The notes under the pieces are model-generated. The model ran no database searches. It was not told where the DNA came from and saw nothing but the letters and a program-made list of their open reading frames with translations. Both the position numbers and the translations under genes were made by a program. DNA of 30,897 nt, from contig BFEA01000260.1 in NCBI GenBank assembly GCA_003427395.1, positions 1,404,712 through 1,435,608 of the forward strand. The letters are read 5' to 3'. The stretch is from Chara braunii. Its lineage: Eukaryota; Streptophyta; Charophyceae; Charales; Characeae. Below are positions 10,301 through 20,311 of this stretch, one piece after another. Within the stretch, counting starts at the first letter, position 1; every line of letters starts with the position of its first letter.

Positions 10301-11631
10301 GATCTAGCTTTCGGGCAATTAAAGCATCAGGCACTTTTGGAGATAGATGGGTAAGGGAGGGGATTCTCATAATAAAGGACTTATGGGATGAGATTCTGGG
10401 TAATTGGCTCACTCCCACTGAATTGAGACAGCGCCTGATGCATCTGCAGAATATGGAGGAAAAAATAACAGATCTCATTAATGCGATCCCCCAGGGGTGG
10501 AAAGATTTACTGTCGCCAGAAGCTGTAGACCCCCCTGGAACCTGGTTCATCACTCAAAGACAGACAGACCCGCCCACTTACTGGAAGTTGATGGGCTATA
10601 AGGAGGATGGTACCAGAGCCTTTCAAGAATGGGGTAGGACACCCTCCTCTGCACAGCTGCATAGAATACACTCACCAGATGAGGTTTGTTCAAGTAGCAG
10701 TTCAAGCAACAGTGATCAGGAGGACGTTGTTAGTACACCACCGTTGGGAGTCCCACTTTTGCAGATTAAAGTTAAGGAGGAATATAATGAGAAAGGCTCC
10801 CTTATAGTGCTCTCAACCTCCGATGTGTCTCTGATTAAACGCCCGTTGTGTGTATTTGCCTGGGGATGGAGAGGTCTGGGGAAGGAGGGTACAATGCTGC
10901 CTACGCCTGAGATGAGATCTACTTCTGAACTCCTCCTTCCTGCCAAAAGACCAGAGGTGGTAGCGTCGGAAAGATGGAATGACTTAATCATAGGCTCAAG
11001 AGAAAAGGTGATAAGGGACATAGGCAGGCTTTGGACACAACTTCAGCATCTACCCTCACAGAGGCATGTTGCGATTCTCTGGCAGCTATCTTTACTGGTA
11101 ACTCCATCAGCGGTGTGGTTGGTGGGACGAGGAATCAATATTTCAATTGGTTGTAAGCGGTGTACATAACCTTTTGATTCGACAGTTCATTTGTGGTGGG
11201 ATTTCCCTGCCTCCAAACGTGTTTGGCAATGGTGGGCTATCCATTGGAAAGATTTTGCTGCATGGGATTGGGATTGCAATAGAGAATGGGCCCTCCTGGG
11301 GCTTCTTCCTGCTACAGTACAGCCACTAGAAGGCCTAGGATATGTGGTGCAGGCCTGCAGAGCGATTATTTGCTCTACGATCTGGGAGGTCAGGAACAAA
11401 GCCACGTTTGAGGGAAAAGGCACCTCTAACAGAGAGATCAAATCCACAATCAGCTATAAGCTAAGACAGCACATTAAGTCGGATCGGCTCAGAAGACACA
11501 ATGCGAGACTTCCAGTTGGAAAAAGTTTGAGATGGTTCCTCAGAACTTGGGGAGCAAGCAAAGGCGCCATGTGGTTGGTATCAGTCGGTCCAGAAGGTAT
11601 GTTGGAATTTTGCAATTGGTTGAAACAATAG
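7365..11631 (+). pseudogene. LINE ORF2: endonuclease, reverse transcriptase and zf-RVT, interrupted
   Basis: The first ATG of the frame is at 7365. The endonuclease starts at once, with VASWNIRG, then IQETK, IYAPTDRS, IIGGEWN (usual GGDFN) and ISDHSPIV, together giving the APE-like nicking fold. The reverse transcriptase covers about 8750-9640, with GKAPGSDG (from 8817), NWRPIS, AFVQGRS, motif A LDLEKVYDRVNW (Asp codons at 9207 and 9225), LRQGCPLAP and LADD at 9507-9518 (Tyr/Phe of the usual YADD/FADD replaced by Leu). TAA 9639-9641 interrupts it; the same frame then continues to about 9890. A frameshift with a probable small deletion at 9885-9915 moves the reading to the next frame (ISKVAWDLISQSREKGGLGL), which stays open apart from TAA 11167-11169 to TAG 11629-11631. 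A Ser-rich acidic linker and a degenerate zf-RVT (CKRC, then STVHLWWDF) close the protein. No RNase H domain is seen. Confidence 0.9.
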
Positions 11632-12247
11632 TTAGAATAGGAATTTGCGAAAGCTACTATATCATTGGTAGTAGTCGTATTGTTACACTTGCTGAGGGGC
11701 TATTGGTTCCCGCTCAGTAGTGGTTACAATTGGGTGGGTTGGGTTTTGAGTATGAATAGACAGTAACCAGGACACTCATTTTTTGCCACTGTAGGCAGGC
11801 AGTCACTGCAGGCTGCGGACGAGCAATTTTTGGGGTAAGAGGTTGGAGTGTCATCATAGGGGAGTTGCCCATTGTGTAGCAGACCGTTTTAGGCCTGTGC
11901 TCTCTAGTTGTTGAAAATAGTAAGGTTAGTAATTAGTACGGCTTATTCTGTCTTTTTTTATTTTTTCCCTTTCTTTTTGTTAATCTAGGATGGTAGTTGA
12001 GAAGAGCAGAGATCTTGTTTCACAGTTGTGAATAGAAGAGCAGAGGGCTCGATACAACGTGCTCAATTGTAGAGGGCTCGATGCGTGGGCAGTAACCTGG
12101 CCTGCATCTTACTAGTCCATGGTTCGCATAAGGGGTCCCTGTTTCAGGGGCCCAGGTTACCTTCCGGGTTGTTTGTGAGGATTCCCGGCCTCAGAGCTTG
12201 TTTGGTTTCGTCTTGCTTTGAATAAAGAATCTTCTTCTTTTTTCCGG
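11632..12247 (+). other. LINE 3' untranslated region
   Basis: This is the non-coding sequence between the ORF2 stop and the A tail. It contains a short direct repeat (AGAGGGCTCGAT at about 12041 and 12072) and a pyrimidine run at about 11950-11980, and it ends in AATAAA and the A tail. Confidence 0.75.
12221..12226 (+). promoter_or_regulatory. Polyadenylation signal of the LINE
   Basis: AATAAA lies 22 bases before the A tail, the canonical signal at a normal distance. Confidence 0.85.

Positions 12248-12291
<44 letters not shown>
12248..12291 (+). repeat. LINE poly(A) tail, 44 A
   Basis: An unbroken run of A directly after the 3'UTR marks the 3' end of the retroposed copy. A (TTTA)n-like tract follows at about 12393-12412 in the flank. 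Confidence 0.9.
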
Positions 12292-12292
<1 letters not shown>

Positions 12293-12628
12293 GGTCGCCC
12301 GTTGCTTTGGGCGCCTGCACAGTTCGTGGGGACACTAAGTCCCCGTTGCTTCTTGCAGCGCCACATGGCGCTTTAGTTTTAGTTTTTTAATTTTTATTTA
12401 TTTATTTATTTTTCCCAACGGCTAATTCTCGTCGTGTCGTTTCGCCCTAAATGGCAGAACGAACAACAAAAGAAGAAAAGAAAAAAAAGAAAAAGATGCG
12501 ACTTACCTCGAGATGATGCCCCAATGTCCTCGCCAAAGCCCGTATCTGGGCACTTAGGTAAGTCTTTTTTTTTTTTTTTTTCTATAAAAGTTAGAAGTTT
12601 TTTTTTGGTTCCTTCCTCGATTCATGCG
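12292..12628. other. Flank between LINE and dispersed repeat
   Basis: No gene is seen. It contains TTTA repeats, an A-rich stretch (about 12466-12496) and two GTAAGT-like donors, one on the minus strand near 12505 and one on the plus strand near 12560, followed by T runs. Confidence 0.5.
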
Positions 12629-13441
12629 TGTCATCCTTGCGCAGGGGCCATGCGACCTGTGAGGCCGATTTCAGCCGCGCGATCTGGTGGATCGCGCGGT
12701 CGAAGTTGACCGCGTCGCCTCAAAGAAGTTGGGCCGCTCCTATCAAAAGGAGCTGGGTCACGGTCGTTGGGCTTCATCCATGAATCTGCAGGGTGATAGT
12801 CTGACAACAGTACCTACTGGGCTAGCTCCTTCTCACCTCAGAAAAGGAGTGGCCCCTCTATATGAAGGGTTTCCGGTGCCCAGCAGGCCCCCCTACCAGC
12901 GCCTAGCAGGCTGTGCCTGCTCAGTCCGCTCGCTACAGTGGCTGGCAGGCAGGGTTAGCAGCCGACGGCCTTAGCAGTTGCCCTACCCAACCGACCCTAA
13001 CACCACTGCCCTTGGTCCTCGGCGCAAGCCTTGTGGACCCTAAGAACTAACTATCCCTTCACGCTGCGCTCCCAACTTCGTCATAGCGACCCTTTTTTTA
13101 GCCTGCTTAGGCCCTGAATTCCGCGGCTTAACAGCCGCACGACCTTATTATAGGTCGAATAGGTCTAACCTTAGCGTTCTCATATCCGCACATTCATCTG
13201 CGGTCTCAACAAAGCGAAGCACATCCGGTTACTGCCACTACTCTCGGATGTCGCGGACGTACGGACTAGGGTTCTAAAAAGTTTTCATTTCTCGGTCATA
13301 GGTCAGGTTTTAATGAACTTTTGGCAAATAACCCATCTCATCAAGTTATGAAGCCCGAATAACCATTTACTAAATCGGACATCGTCCGACATTTAAAAAC
13401 ACCGAGCAGATACCCTTGTCAGGGTTTCTGCCCCGACGGCG
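12629..13441 (-). mobile_element. Dispersed about 810-bp repeat with tRNA-like A box, copy 1
   Basis: Reverse-complemented, this stretch aligns by eye with 23165-23982: first the block GTCGGGGCAGAAACC, then AAGGGTATC, GGGCTTCATAACTTGATGAG, ATGACCGAGA, the tRNA-like block, and finally TGCGCAAGGATGACAC. A perfect A-box match (TAGCCCAGTAGG on the minus strand) lies at 12813-12824; the B box is degenerate. Internal A and B boxes are the RNA polymerase III promoter of tRNA-derived SINEs, but at about 0.8 kb this would be a long one. No terminal repeats or target-site duplication were identified. No protein-coding frame is supported. Confidence 0.6.
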
Positions 13442-13889
13442 TGTTTGGAGGATGCAACACGTTTTACCAGGTGTGTGAGTGTGAGTCGTAGTCATGGCGG
13501 GAGGGCGACTATTTGTCTTGTTCCTTGGGGTGATTTTCTGTCTCAGCAGATTTCTCGTCAGTGGCGTCGTTTCGTATTGTTATCCGGTTGTGCAAGGGGG
13601 GTTGTTTTTTCGAGATACATTCTGTGGGTTAAAAAAGGTTAAGTGTTTAGCAGTTTTTTTGCCTTCAGGCAGGGTTTTGCAGGTTAGGGCCCTGGGTTCG
13701 TCTTGCCTAGGGTGGTTCGACGGGGGAGTGGGTAGGAGCTATGTGGCATGACTCAAGGTGAGTATTTTTAGTTGGGGAGGGTGTGGTGTGAAAATGTACA
13801 TGGGGTGTTTTTTTCGGGGGAGTGGGTGGTCAAGGTAGTCGTTTTAGTGGACTGTTTTTTTAGGTATTATGGGAAAAAGTTTTTTGTTG
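13442..13889. other. G/T-rich non-coding stretch
   Basis: The sequence is rich in G and T with runs such as GGGGGGTTGTTTTTTCG. An 85-codon ATG frame at 13494-13751 exists but has no family resemblance and skewed composition, so it is not called. Confidence 0.4.
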
Positions 13890-14047
13890 TATATATGTGT
13901 GTGTGTGTGTGTGTGTATGTGTGTGTGTGAGAGAGAGAGAGACAAACAGAGAGAGAGAGAGTGAGAGAGCGGGGTCAGGACATCATCCGGCGTCGCGGCG
14001 ACGGTGGGTGACCCTGCCGGTTTGTGTGTGTGTGTGTGTAAGTGTGT

Positions 14048-14079
<32 letters not shown>

Positions 14080-14089
14080 CGGAGAGAGA

Positions 14090-14151
<62 letters not shown>

Positions 14152-14201
14152 GTTGGGTCAGGGTCTCGCCCTGCATCGTGGCGATGGTAAGTGACCCAAC
14201 C

Positions 14202-14250
<49 letters not shown>

Positions 14251-14475
14251 ATGTGTTTTTTTTTTTTGTGAGAGAGAGAGAGAGAGAGGGGTAAGGGTGT
14301 CACCCGACGTCACAATGACGGTGGGTGACCCCGTCGGTTTATGTATATGTGTGTGTGTGAGAGAGAGAGAGAGGGGTAGACAAAGAGAGAGAGAGAGAGA
14401 GGTCCGAGGTCACCCTGTGTCGCGGCGGTGGCGGGTGACCATGCCGATGTGTGTGTGTACGCGTGTCCCGATGTC

Positions 14476-14518
<43 letters not shown>

Positions 14519-14585
14519 CTGTGTGTGTGTGTGAGAGAGAGAGGGGGGGAGAGAGAGACAGAGAGAGAGAGAGAGGGTCTGTGTA

Positions 14586-14620
<35 letters not shown>

Positions 14621-14626
14621 AAGAGA
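13890..14626. repeat. Composite array of (GA)n, (GT)n and a hairpin minisatellite unit
   Basis: Four copies of a unit of about 50 bp lie at 13971-14020, 14154-14202, 14288-14338 and 14401-14448. Each reads approximately GGTCAGG, CACCC, GTCGCGGCGACGGTG, GGGTGACC, CCGG; GTCACCC and GGGTGAC can pair within a unit (best in the third). Each unit is preceded by a (GA)n run and followed by a (GT)n run, so the whole is a higher-order tandem array. Further GA/GT blocks without the unit continue to 14626. Confidence 0.85.
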
Positions 14627-14630
14627 TGTT

Positions 14631-14867
14631 GTAGCCTGGTCTTGGGAGAGGTTGATGGATGAGGGTGCCAAGAGGCAGTTCAGGTTTATCATATTTATGA
14701 AACTGAAGTGCAATGATGAGGATAACGTACTTGCAATTCATACATGGAGTCAGTTGGAAAAAAACAAAAAGATCACTAAATTTTGAGGACATCATGTGGT
14801 TGAACCACTTCTCGGTAAGGTGAAAGGTAGGAAGTGGTCGCAACAATTAGAGAGGACGTGTAATTAA
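14631..14867 (+). pseudogene. Coding-like fragment with one in-frame TGA
   Basis: Directly after the GA repeat a frame reads VAWSWERLMDEGAKRQFRF, then a Lys/Asn-rich segment ending LEKNKKITKF, stop TGA at 14784-14786. It continues in frame as GHHVVEPLLGKVKGRKWSQQ to TAA 14865-14867. Amino-acid composition (Trp, charged and hydrophobic residues well mixed) looks like protein and not like translated repeat. No family is recognised. It could be an exon, a transposon-protein remnant or chance. Confidence 0.3.
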
Positions 14868-14950
14868 CAGAGGGTCATAAAATCGTTGTTCTCGCCTCAT
14901 CACCATAAGCAATATAGTGCAAAACTTGAAAGCAAACCATGTGGTTTCAT

Positions 14951-14963
<13 letters not shown>

Positions 14964-14988
<25 letters not shown>
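14964..14988 (+). repeat. Poly(A) run after AATAAA-like repeats
   Basis: Twenty-five A follow AAATAAATAAATT. This is the form of a retroposed 3' end, and the coding-like fragment just upstream could be part of such a retrocopy. No target-site duplication was established. Confidence 0.6.
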
Positions 14989-15998
14989 CAGTGTGGGTCC
15001 CTAGGCGGCCAGGTTGGGGGAAGGTCACCCGTGTACTCTCCAAACGATCTCGAGTAGGCAGGGTCCGGCAGGGGCGAGAACAATCTTAGAGCACAATACT
15101 AAAATCATAAAAATAAATATTAAAAAACAAACAAACAAACAAATATGTTACTTATTATTGCAACACAATTTACACAAATAAATTTTGGTTGAGGTTTCAC
15201 TAAAAATTCATAGTAGATTTTAAGATGAAAAATAAGCAAAGAAACATGAGTTTAGATATGTTGTTCCATACCTTTCCAAACCCCTCTACTTACTATTATA
15301 CACCCCAGACCCCTCAGAATAACTAATCAATGAAATGGAAGGAAATGTTAGATTCTGATTGCTTAGGTCAAGCCATGTCCTAGCATGAAGTCTGTTTTTT
15401 CTTTGGGGGGGGGGAGGGGATCCTTGCCTCTTTTTTTACCCATCCGGTTTTATCCGATGACTCCTCCTTTGCTCAGTTGACTCATGCATGCATGACTGGG
15501 CGTGATTGGCCGGGCGACAGCCCAACGTAAAAAAGTGAGGAAAAAAAACTAAAGCAAAAACACTTTCTAAGTTAAAATAAGCCTTTAACAATTTGAAAGA
15601 AATGTCAAATTTTCATTATTGATTTAAAATGAGAAAACTGATTATATAACTTACCCTGAAATACGTACATATCAAGAAAAAAAAGAAAAAAAACATGTAC
15701 ACATACACACACACACACATACACACACACACAAATACTTATGAAGTCACGAGGAGAGTCTTTGCAGTTATGTATAGTACAAGGGCTAGATAGCAAATGG
15801 AGGATGTCTAGTCACCGAATGATAGAGATCGTGGTGACATGATTTGTTCATTTAGGATGATTAGCAATGTCGTGTCGTTAATGAGTTTGTGTTTTGTTTA
15901 ACCTACATTTTTTTCTTTCATAAACCTTTATCTTAATTTTCATTATAGGCGACGAGACACTCATCTAAGAAAATCAAGTTCACAACGAGATTTATAGA
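14989..15998. other. AT-rich intergenic DNA
   Basis: No gene is seen. It contains (AAAC)n at about 15126-15142, a G run at about 15404-15418, and a CA tract at about 15702-15733 with related T/A-rich sequence around it. Confidence 0.5.
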
Positions 15999-16006
15999 GT
16001 TACCCT

Positions 16007-16781
16007 CAGGGTTACCTGACCGAACGTTCGGGGGCCCCCGGGCTGGCCCCCGAACGTTCAGGCGTTCGGGGTCCCGTTCGGGGGGCGAACACCTCCAAGT
16101 TCGGCCCCCGCCAAAAATTATTTCGGGGCCTAAACATTAGTTTTTTTTTCTGAATTGTTTTTTGTGAGTTTTCTATGATTTAACCTACACGCCTATAAAT
16201 TTTAAAGCCATTCTGCTAAGCCAAAAAAACATTAAAAATCTTCAAAGATGGGGGTGTCAAAACGTGCTCGCCCACTCACTATTTTGTCTTTTTCACTTTT
16301 AACTTTTTGTTTTCACTTTATTTATGGGCCTAAACAATTTTATTATTTTTTGAAATTTTTTTAATGAGTTATTGATTATGTAAACTACATATCAATAAAT
16401 TTTCAGGGCATTTGTCGATGCCAAAAAATAATTAAAAATCGGCAAAGATGGCGGTGTCGAAAAGGTGCTGGCACACTCACTCATTTTAATTCTCATTTTA
16501 TTTTTTCTTATTTTTATCATAGTGTTTATTTTCTATATTTGATTTTTAATTCAAATTTGGTAAAGAATTTGGATGCAGTGCCCAGACAAATGTTGTTTAG
16601 TTTAGTTTTTTCCATAACATATTTGTTTTTCGGGATTTTTTTAAAATATTTTTGTTTTATTTTTGGTCCGCGTTCGGCCCGAACGGCCGAACGCCTTCCG
16701 AAGCTGTCCCGTACGTTCGGGCGTTCGGGTTCGGGCGTTTGGGTTCGGGCGTTTGGCCCGTCCCGAACGCCGGCAACCCTG
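16007..16781. mobile_element. Non-autonomous hAT-type element, 775 bp, TSD GTTACCCT
   Basis: The left end CAGGGTTACCTGACCGAACG and the inverted right end CAGGGTTGCCGGCGTTCGGG form terminal inverted repeats starting with CAGGG, typical of hAT elements. The 8-bp sequence GTTACCCT is present on both sides (15999-16006 and 16782-16789), the length hAT transposases duplicate. Subterminal regions are crowded with GAACG/CGTTCGGG motifs in both orientations, as in hAT transposase-binding regions. There is no transposase frame. The interior is AT-rich and holds a diverged direct duplication with a period of about 200 bp (GGGCCTAAACA near 16127 and again near 16327). Confidence 0.88.
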
Positions 16782-16879
16782 GTTACCCTTATTGGCAAAA
16801 ACTTGTCAAATTGAGCCTCAAAGTAACAAAGACGAACAAATTTGCCTTTATGAAAATAATGAAGAAAAACTAATTGAGG

Positions 16880-16980
16880 CTAGGTTACCAGTCGTCCGAT
16901 GGCCGGACATCTCGGCCGGATGGCTCCCCCAACCGTCCGGTAGGGGTGTTGTCCGGGATCCCGGACAACCACTTTTTGGC

Positions 16981-17027
<47 letters not shown>

Positions 17028-17393
17028 TGACAGTGTTGCGCATGCCATAGAGACCCCCCATTAAAAAATCCAGAATTTTCTGAGCATTTGTTGATAGGGT
17101 GCTATTTGGGGTGGGAGGGGGGGGTACAAGGGGTTTTGGTGGGGATAGGAGGGGTATAGGTGGGGATTAGAAACTTTGAAGATTTTGATCTTTTTTTCTA
17201 CTGGCTCAAATGAGCCAAAATTTTGGTTGCATACACCTTATGCAAGTCAGACGCCACATGTTTTTTTTTTATTATTATTATTTTTTTTTGCGCTAGGTCG
17301 AACAACCCTTTTCCAGTCCGAGACCGTCCGACGTCCGACCAGACGTCCGGTCGGACAACCCAGGGGTCCCGAACATCCGGTACAACAACCTAG
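16880..17393. mobile_element. Second non-autonomous hAT-type element, 514 bp, TSD AATTGAGG
   Basis: The element begins CTAGGTTACCAG and ends in AACCTAG, and AATTGAGG occurs directly on both sides (16872-16879 and 17394-17401). Subterminal regions contain many GTCCGG/CCGGAC motifs in both orientations. The interior holds a 41-base A run (16984-17024) and a G-rich stretch of GGGGTATAGG-like units (about 17098-17170). No transposase is present. It lies only 90 bp from the preceding hAT-type element but has different ends and subterminal motifs, so it belongs to another family. Confidence 0.85.
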
Positions 17394-17401
17394 AATTGAG
17401 G

Positions 17402-19373
17402 AATAATTTAATATTATCGGTAAAGTTATCTTTATGCTCTCACAATTTTATCTTCTACCTTTTCTTTGTTTTCTATTATGAAATAGTATAATTTTTGAAT
17501 TAGTTAATCATTTGATTGTGGTGAGCCACCAAATTGTTCAATTGTGTGCAGAACAATGAAGAACCAAATTCACAGGTTTGGGATTAATCGGGCTAGATCA
17601 CTCTTGAACAGGAAGAGCGGGCAGCATCAAGACACGTATTTTCGCAAATCATTTTTTTCCTAAACTCTCTCGTTGAGTATATGAAAACTTCAAAAACCCG
17701 AATTTTTTTTTTTTTTTTATATATACATTTTTTTTTCAATGATGTTGCGAACAACATCAATACTGGGTCATAACAATAACACTATGAGCGACAACTCGCT
17801 GAAATCTACATTTAGAACAAAATTGAAGAAGGTATAGGCCCGCGGTCTCGTGGTCCCTCAACTATACTGATAATTCATACTTGCATTGCTTTCATTTCAT
17901 AACTCTTGTTTCTTATATTATACTCTACAAGGACGTTAAACTCGATTCACACATTTGCTTGACAAGAAAGGTTTTAGCTCACTCCTCCCTCCTCCCCACA
18001 CCTCACCCCTATCTGTAAAAAGTCCTATGTGCGCTACATTCATGATTTGCTTTCAGTTTATTTCTTCAGTGAATGCAATAAGAGTTCACACCGTGCGGGA
18101 AATCAAATATAAATATTAACATTTTGAAATAGTCATATGCAATGTATACCTATTGCTCTGCTAGTGGAGAAAACTGACGTAAGAGGCATAAATATCAAGT
18201 TATTAACGGGTGGATGTTGTCGTGAGAAGTAGTGCCCACGTTCCATAATTTCATTAAAAAAATTATCTTCATTTGTTTACAAATAACTTTAAGTGTTCGT
18301 TTTTGTTTTTTAATTGTGTGTGACATATTTTCATTTATGCCGGCTTCTATTATAAATTTTTGTTCATTTCTGTTCAAGATGGCTTTAATGGGAAAAAATG
18401 TGTTATATTTTGCAAAAGGAAATGTTGCGCTTATCTATGTGAATGAAGATGTCAAGTCCATATACCCATTTGTTCTTGCATACAAGTTAGCAAAATACTT
18501 TCAGGCTTCGAATATGTTGCGATGGACCGATATGATTTTATGATTCAGTAAATGAACTACATTCAATAATACTATGCACCATTGCACAACATACTCACAC
18601 TAATGTGAAACCTCAATTTTTTTTAATGTTAAGTCAAATTATATTTCTCAGATTCTATGTAAAGTGTGAGATTTCTTTTCTTTTATTTTTGACAATATAA
18701 ATCAACAAATGTAAAACACTCTCTTATATGATGGTTTATAATATATTAATGTTATGCAGATCAAAATAAGTTATGATTGCTACCAAATGGAATATGTGTT
18801 TGATGTTCTACAATCTTTTCACTTTTTTATCTAAAGATTATAAACTCATCATTTGTTTGTTTATTTTTTTTTATTATCTTTTTCAAGTACAAGGACATGA
18901 GTAATAAAGAACACGTGTCGTATGAATTGATTCACCCTATGAGTAAAAAAATATGTTTTTCACATTCTAGCATTAAACAACTTTTTTTTTTTTTAACATA
19001 TAATATTTCATATTTTGAAGGAGTGACTATCTGTTAAGTCCATTAAAGAGTCATTCATGTCCGCCTTGCAATGTTCTCCTGCCAAGAAACACGTAGAAAA
19101 ATAAACGCATAACCTGTTGTTTTTTTGCACACCCATCTCCTACATACAATAAGACTTATACGACCTAAGTCTGATTGCACTCATCCGAACAACTTCACTT
19201 ACAAAATATACAAATATGAAAAATTATCTTCCGTTTAAATCGAATAACTTAGAAAATAAAATACGACTTGAAATTACCGAACACAATACTATTATAGAGC
19301 GAAATGAAATATTTTGCTCCTATAATCATTCCAACGGCTGCTAATGTTGCCACGTTGGGCGCATCTTGCAAGA
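17402..19373. other. AT-rich stretch with weak exon-like segments
   Basis: The sequence is strongly AT-rich, like introns or intergenic DNA. Short open segments with protein-like composition follow acceptor-like sequences: from 17556 (MKNQIHRFGINRARSLLN, after TTGTGTGCAG) and from 17742 (ending SLKSTFRTKLKK before GTATAG). They are too short and too poorly bounded to call as genes. A stronger one at 18379 is listed separately. Confidence 0.35.
18379..18543 (+). CDS. Possible short coding exon or small protein, 54 aa
   Basis: From ATG 18379 the frame encodes 54 residues (MALMGKNVLYFAKGN, then NVALIYVNEDVKSIYPFVLA, ending RWTDMIL) to TGA 18541-18543. The ATG directly follows TTCTGTTCAAG, an acceptor-like sequence in AT-rich DNA, so it may be an internal exon. 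Residue composition is balanced and unlike the AT-driven Lys/Asn/Phe frames around it. No family is recognised and no neighbouring exon could be joined with confidence. Confidence 0.25.
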   Translation: MALMGKNVLYFAKGNVALIYVNEDVKSIYPFVLAYKLAKYFQASNMLRWTDMIL

Positions 19374-19374
19374 G

Positions 19375-19410
<36 letters not shown>
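19374..19410. repeat. (GATA/GA)n microsatellite
   Basis: Short GATA units grade into a GA run. Confidence 0.9.
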
Positions 19411-19547
19411 CAAAAAAGAGGGAGTCTTCCAAAACCAAACGGGTTGGGACGACGGAGTAAGGCTTTGCAGTGATGGAGTCGGACAGATGGAGCAAGGCTC
19501 TGGAACGTGATAGCGGACCTTAAGAAATAAGTGGGCAACAACAAAGA

Positions 19548-19548
19548 A

Positions 19549-19625
<77 letters not shown>
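19548..19625. repeat. (GA)n microsatellite
   Basis: A GA run of about 78 bp, nearly pure after two interruptions at its left end. Confidence 0.95.
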
Positions 19626-19628
<3 letters not shown>

Positions 19629-20111
19629 TTGAAGCGGACCAGCACCATCAGTAGGGACTCGTAGGCACCATGACAGATGAGGTGGGTCATAGGACCACAA
19701 TTTGTAATAGACATATTGGAATTATTTTCTCCACGTGCCAACATAAGGGTGCATTTTCGTGTTTTTTTTTTTTTTTTTTGCAAGTGCACATGTTCCTTGT
19801 CATTGCCAAGCAGGTATGCATCTACTCTATAGCTGCCCTTTCTCTCTCTCTTTCTATCTGTCTGTTTCTTTTTCTATCACTTTGTCCCTCGTTGGTGTTA
19901 CTCAACAATTTGTATTAACCTGGATCATAATTTCATCCAGATATATTTTTCATTTCATTTTTTTTTCCTCACGTGACTCTTTGTTTTTTTCTTTTCTTTA
20001 TTTCTTGGCTATAGTCCAGGTAGAATCGATATGTTCCTCTCCTTGGCCAGGTAGATATAAATCGACTTTATGACTGCTCTCTCACTCTTCGCCTCTGTCT
20101 TTCTCTGTCTT

Positions 20112-20113
<2 letters not shown>

Positions 20114-20180
<67 letters not shown>
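20114..20180. repeat. (TC)n microsatellite running into the gap
   Basis: A pure TC run ends exactly where the N run begins; its true length is unknown. Confidence 0.95.
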
Positions 20181-20311
20181 NNNNNNNNNNNNNNNNNNNN
20201 NNNNNNNNNNNNNNNNNNNNNNNNNNNNNNNNNNNNNNNNNNNNNNNNNNNNNNNNNNNNNNNNNNNNNNNNNNNNNNNNNNNNNNNNNNNNNNNNNNNN
20301 NNNNNNNNNNN
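20181..20311. other. Assembly gap, 131 N
   Basis: Unknown bases. The gap begins inside a TC microsatellite, so it is a repeat-induced scaffold gap. Frames crossing it are meaningless. Confidence 0.99.

Larger units (their letters stand above)
5258..12291 (+). mobile_element. L1-like LINE retrotransposon, near full length, inactivated
   Basis: A non-LTR retrotransposon with two ORFs, a 3' untranslated region, a polyadenylation signal and a 44-base A tail. ORF1 (5258-7378) carries a CCHC knuckle. ORF2 (ATG 7365 to 11631) carries an APE-type endonuclease, reverse transcriptase and a C-terminal zinc-binding region. ORF2 starts 14 bases inside the end of ORF1, a normal arrangement for coupled translation. 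The 5' end was not located: the 5'UTR probably includes part of 4982-5257, and no target-site duplication matching the sequence after the A tail was found upstream. Five in-frame stops and one frameshift with a small deletion inactivate it, yet over 2,000 codons remain readable, so insertion is not very old. Confidence 0.92.

Noticed and set aside
5258-11631. TAA/TAG read as glutamine (alternative nuclear code as in some green algae)
   Set aside because: All LINE interruptions are TAA/TAG and Gln would fit at each, but ORF1 ends in TAA exactly at the ORF2 start and the frame beyond is dense with stops, and ORF2 ends in TAG where coding character ends. The standard code explains the ends better, and the SANT-like gene also has frameshifts that a code change cannot explain.
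12144-12366. Frames with poly-Phe on the minus strand
   Set aside because: They are the reverse complement of the LINE A tail.
13494-13751. 85-codon ATG frame with a hydrophobic N-terminus
   Set aside because: The G/T-rich composition alone gives Gly/Val/Phe/Leu-rich translation; no family, splice or promoter support.
13844-14846. Long frames of 100-180 codons through the GA/GT array
   Set aside because: They translate dinucleotide repeats (RERERE, SLSLSL, VCVCVC) and have no protein character.
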